The position numbers and the translations under genes are program-made. From an uncultured Lachnospiraceae bacterium (lineage in GTDB: Bacteria; Bacillota; Clostridia; Lachnospirales; Lachnospiraceae), in contig CAJUPT010000106.1 in NCBI GenBank assembly GCA_910588405.1, positions 1-7,157 of the forward strand: a DNA stretch of 7,157 nt, read 5' to 3'. Shown here piece after piece: positions 5,473 to 7,157 of this stretch; the first letter of the stretch is position 1; each line of letters starts with the position of its first letter. The notes below the pieces were generated by a model. It had not been told where the DNA came from and searched no databases. It saw nothing but the letters and a program-made list of their open reading frames with translations.

Positions 5473-5979
5473 TTATACCTTTCCAAACTTATCGGAAACA
5501 ACCGTGCGCGGCCGGTCGGCTTCTTCCTGGGACTCCCATGGAAGCACATCACCCGGTTCCCGAAGATAGTTGAGAACCTGCCAGATCCCCTCGCCCGTAT
5601 AAGAGCTGACCCGAAAAATCGGCTTACATCCGGCCATCTCCAGCCAGTGGTGTGCCCGATCCGGATTGCCGTCCTCGCGGTCGATCTGCGTAACGATCCC
5701 GATCACGGGGCGGTTGCAGCAGGCTGCGCAGCAGGGCGGATAAAGAGAATAAGGCTCCGCCGCATTCAGCAGAAGGCCGACCACATCCGCCTCATAGGAA
5801 TACAGCGCCAGCGCCCGGGCAAGGGAAGCAGTCTCCGCATACTCTCCTGGCGTATCGATGACCACATCAAAATGATTGATATACTGGGTCTTATGATAAG
5901 TAATCACGTCGCCCTTAAGCGCCTGCGTCAAAGTCGTTTTCCCACATTCGCTGCGGCCCATTAAAATAATCTTTTTCAT
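5473..5979 (-). CDS. EutP/PduV-family P-loop protein of a microcompartment operon
   Basis: A 168-residue small GTPase-like protein. The P-loop GRSECGKT is at residues 8-15, the switch-type DTPGEY at 42-47 and the base-specificity TQID at 97-100. The segments KTQYINHFDVVIDTPGEY and RPVIGIVTQID are typical of EutP/PduV. In Salmonella, EutP has been reported to have acetate kinase activity, and PduV to associate with the shell protein PduU; which applies here is unknown. Between the G3 and G4 motifs lies CCAACC (83-88), where relatives usually have hydrophobic residues. The polar C-terminal tail (about 140-168) is somewhat long. The start codon overlaps the upstream shell-gene stop (ATGA, 5976-5979), indicating translational coupling; its own ribosome site is weak. 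It is the last gene of the operon, followed by the terminator. Confidence 0.9.
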   Translation of the reverse strand: MKKIILMGRSECGKTTLTQALKGDVITYHKTQYINHFDVVIDTPGEYAETASLARALALYSYEADVVGLLLNAAEPYSLYPPCCAACCNRPVIGIVTQIDREDGNPDRAHHWLEMAGCKPIFRVSSYTGEGIWQVLNYLREPGDVLPWESQEEADRPRTVVSDKFGKV

Positions 5980-6362
5980 GTTCTCGTAATCTCACAGACA
6001 GTAAATCCCAGACGGTTTTTCAGATAAGCCAGAATATTGGAAACCGCGGACTGGACATTGGAAATTCGTCCCGTAAAAATCAGGGTTCCGCTGAAACGGT
6101 CGATAAAACCGATCTCAATCGAGGACGTTTTCAGCGCGATATCGCCGGCAATCACGGATACTTCTGACGGACACATGCTTAAAATCCCGATCGCTGACTG
6201 CTGATAGTCGATCTCCGGATTCAGCCCCAGCTTCTGGTAAATAATCTCGCCGGGACTGGCGATAATATGCGCCAGCGTGACCTGTTTGCCGGGGACTGTT
6301 TCCTGAATGATACGCAGCTTGCCTTCCGCGGAGGCGCCGATATCCAAAAGATTCATATCCAT
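5976..6362 (-). CDS. Circularly permuted BMC shell protein (EutS/PduU family)
   Basis: A 128-residue shell protein that would form a hexagonal tile of a bacterial microcompartment. The signature RIIQETVPGKQVTLAHIIA follows a short N-terminal extension, and the core continues with AIGILSMCPSEVSVIAGDIA, IGFIDRFSGTLIFTGRIS and a C-terminal TVCEITRT. This order is the EutS/PduU permutation, in which the N-terminal strands form a small barrel on one face. The family is usually about 110-116 residues, so the first dozen or so residues (MDMNLLDIGASAEGK) are extra. A TTG at 6368 is an alternative start: AGGA at 6374-6377 is 5 bases from the TTG and 11 from the chosen ATG. The downstream EutP/PduV-like gene overlaps by 4 bases; the upstream shell gene ends 93 bases away. 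Confidence 0.92.
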   Translation of the reverse strand: MDMNLLDIGASAEGKLRIIQETVPGKQVTLAHIIASPGEIIYQKLGLNPEIDYQQSAIGILSMCPSEVSVIAGDIALKTSSIEIGFIDRFSGTLIFTGRISNVQSAVSNILAYLKNRLGFTVCEITRT

Positions 6363-6373
6363 TTCCAACTCAT

Positions 6374-6377
6374 TCCT
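6374..6377 (-). promoter_or_regulatory. Ribosome site of the EutS/PduU-like gene
   Basis: AGGA in the purine-rich stretch GGAAGGAAAGGAATGAG on the minus strand. Its position leaves the start undecided between TTG at 6368 (5 bases) and ATG at 6362 (11 bases). Confidence 0.5.
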
Positions 6378-6455
6378 TTCCTTCCACTACTCTGTAACAC
6401 AGCCGTTCCCGTCTGTCAGGCAGCCTTGCGAAACAGCAGCGACACACCGCCGCCC

Positions 6456-7004
6456 TCACATCAGCTTTTCCAGCAGACCCTTGTGCGGGGACGGAATGAC
6501 GCAGCTGCTCGTAATATCGCCGGTTTCCTCAAGCTGCGCGACACAGGAATTCAGCGCCGACTTCACGGCGGAAACCTCGCCCGTAAACATCAGGTACCCC
6601 TTTCCGCCCAGGCCTCTGGCCACCCTGACCTCCATCAGCGTAATATTGGACGCCTTCGCGGCGATATCGGCGGCGCGCACCGCAGTCAGCGCCGACATCG
6701 TCTCCAGCATGCCCAGGGCGGCTATATGCTCCACGTCAATCGTTCCCACCAGAGCCGGCGGCACGGATGCGTGAACATTATTGATAATATGCTGGCAGAT
6801 CAGGAAGGTTCCCGCCACTTGTCTGCCTCTTTCCACAGAGCTTTTCACCGCTCCCACCTGCCCGCTGATCATAATCATATATTTTCCCGGACAGATAGCG
6901 GTGGCCACCAGCAGTTCCACATCCGCGGCTTTCAGCATTTCATCCGCGGACCGGACGCCTGCCGGGATGCTTTTCAGCTCCAATAATCCAATCGACTTTC
7001 CCAT
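6456..7004 (-). CDS. Tandem-domain BMC shell protein, PduT-like, with Fe-S pore cysteine
   Basis: A 182-residue trimer-forming shell protein with two BMC domains (about 3-88 and 93-168). Domain 1 opens with SIGLLELKSIPAGVRSADEM and domain 2 with ALGMLETMSALTAVRAADIA, both typical. The C-terminus has VIPSPHKGLLEKL, as in PduT. In PduT a [4Fe-4S] cluster sits in the central pore, held by Cys38 of each of the three subunits. This protein has Cys at exactly residue 38 (TAICPGK), so an electron-carrying pore is likely by homology. The ATG at 7002-7004 fits the family length; an upstream extension would read through the ribosome site. AGGAAGG (7013-7019) is 8 bases away and overlaps the stop of the preceding gene. 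It is the second gene from the right edge of the operon. Confidence 0.93.
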   Translation of the reverse strand: MGKSIGLLELKSIPAGVRSADEMLKAADVELLVATAICPGKYMIMISGQVGAVKSSVERGRQVAGTFLICQHIINNVHASVPPALVGTIDVEHIAALGMLETMSALTAVRAADIAAKASNITLMEVRVARGLGGKGYLMFTGEVSAVKSALNSCVAQLEETGDITSSCVIPSPHKGLLEKLM

Positions 7005-7017
7005 ACGCCCGTCCTTC

Positions 7018-7157
7018 CTAAGCGACCGCCATGCCAATCAGGTTCACAACAATCGTTAAAATAAAAATGGTTGTGGCCGGCGGATCGATATGGCTGTCGC
7101 AATGGCTGTTAAATGTATTGCCGAAAAAGTCTCCGAGCAATGAACCTAAAATGCCAA
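7018..7157 (-). CDS. C-terminal end of an unidentified membrane protein (runs off right edge)
   Basis: Only the last 45 complete codons before TAG (7018-7020) are visible. They read GILGSLLGDFFGNTF, then a polar stretch NSHCDSHIDPPATT, then a hydrophobic helix IFILTIVVNLIGMAVA at the very C-terminus. The pattern, with glycine-rich helix ends and a terminal helix, suggests a multi-pass transporter or channel. I do not recognise the family; the fragment does not clearly resemble EutH or PduF. It ends 13 bases before the PduT-like gene, whose ribosome site overlaps this stop, so it belongs to the BMC operon. It may handle the substrate or a product of the compartment, but that is inference from position only. 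Confidence 0.75.
   Translation of the reverse strand, partial: GILGSLLGDFFGNTFNSHCDSHIDPPATTIFILTIVVNLIGMAVA

Noticed and set aside
5205..5552. Minus-strand open frame of 115 residues through the palindromic spacer
   Set aside because: It overlaps the end of the EutP-like gene and runs through the bidirectional terminator and the long hairpins. No ribosome site or recognisable domain. Treated as a translated repeat, not a gene.
1..7157. CRISPR array, tRNA, rRNA, insertion sequence or phage genes
   Set aside because: Looked for regular spaced repeats, cloverleaf-like sequence and transposase or integrase motifs; none seen.

Overview
The window looks like a chromosomal segment of an anaerobic Firmicute, most likely a clostridium of the Lachnospiraceae type. 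This is inferred from family content, not from a database search. The clues are the gene order flavoprotein (HI0933/BaiN family) - cmk - ispH, strong AGGAGG-type ribosome sites, sigma-A promoters with 17-bp spacers, AT-rich spacers between GC-balanced genes, and a bacterial microcompartment (BMC) operon with PduT/PduU/PduV-like genes. No rRNA, tRNA, CRISPR array, transposase or phage gene was seen.

Layout. (1) Positions 1-2886, minus strand: a housekeeping run. In transcription order it is a four-helix membrane protein of unknown function (2886-2371), a BaiN-family flavoprotein (2322-1078), cytidylate kinase cmk (1067-399) and the start of ispH (301 to the left edge). A good promoter lies at 2957-2985 and could drive the whole run. 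(2) 2887-3303: an AT-rich divergent promoter region. (3) 3304-3915, plus: a VTT/DedA-like membrane protein with its own promoter. (4) 3916-4232: a spacer with a perfect 14-bp inverted repeat, a promoter, and a leader predicted to fold into two hairpins. (5) 4233-5147, plus: a CorA-like two-helix membrane protein that lacks the GMN signature. (6) 5148-5472: a spacer packed with palindromes, ending in a bidirectional terminator. (7) 5473-7157, minus: the end of a BMC operon. In transcription order it holds the C-terminus of a membrane protein, a tandem-domain shell protein (PduT-like, keeping the Fe-S cysteine Cys38), a circularly permuted shell protein (EutS/PduU) and a P-loop protein (EutP/PduV). 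The last two genes overlap by 4 bases.

How the genes work together. The BMC genes encode shell and shell-associated parts. The signature enzyme that would reveal the substrate (ethanolamine, propanediol, choline or a glycyl-radical substrate) is outside the window, so the pathway is open. cmk (CMP/dCMP phosphorylation) and ispH (last step of the MEP isoprenoid pathway) are core genes. The VTT and CorA-like proteins look like single-gene units.

No clear new multi-gene system is visible. The most unusual items are the palindrome-rich block at 5147-5384, which may be a dispersed element; the CorA-like protein without GMN; a CCxxCC cysteine cluster in the EutP-like protein; and the paired hairpins and inverted repeat at 3982-4218.
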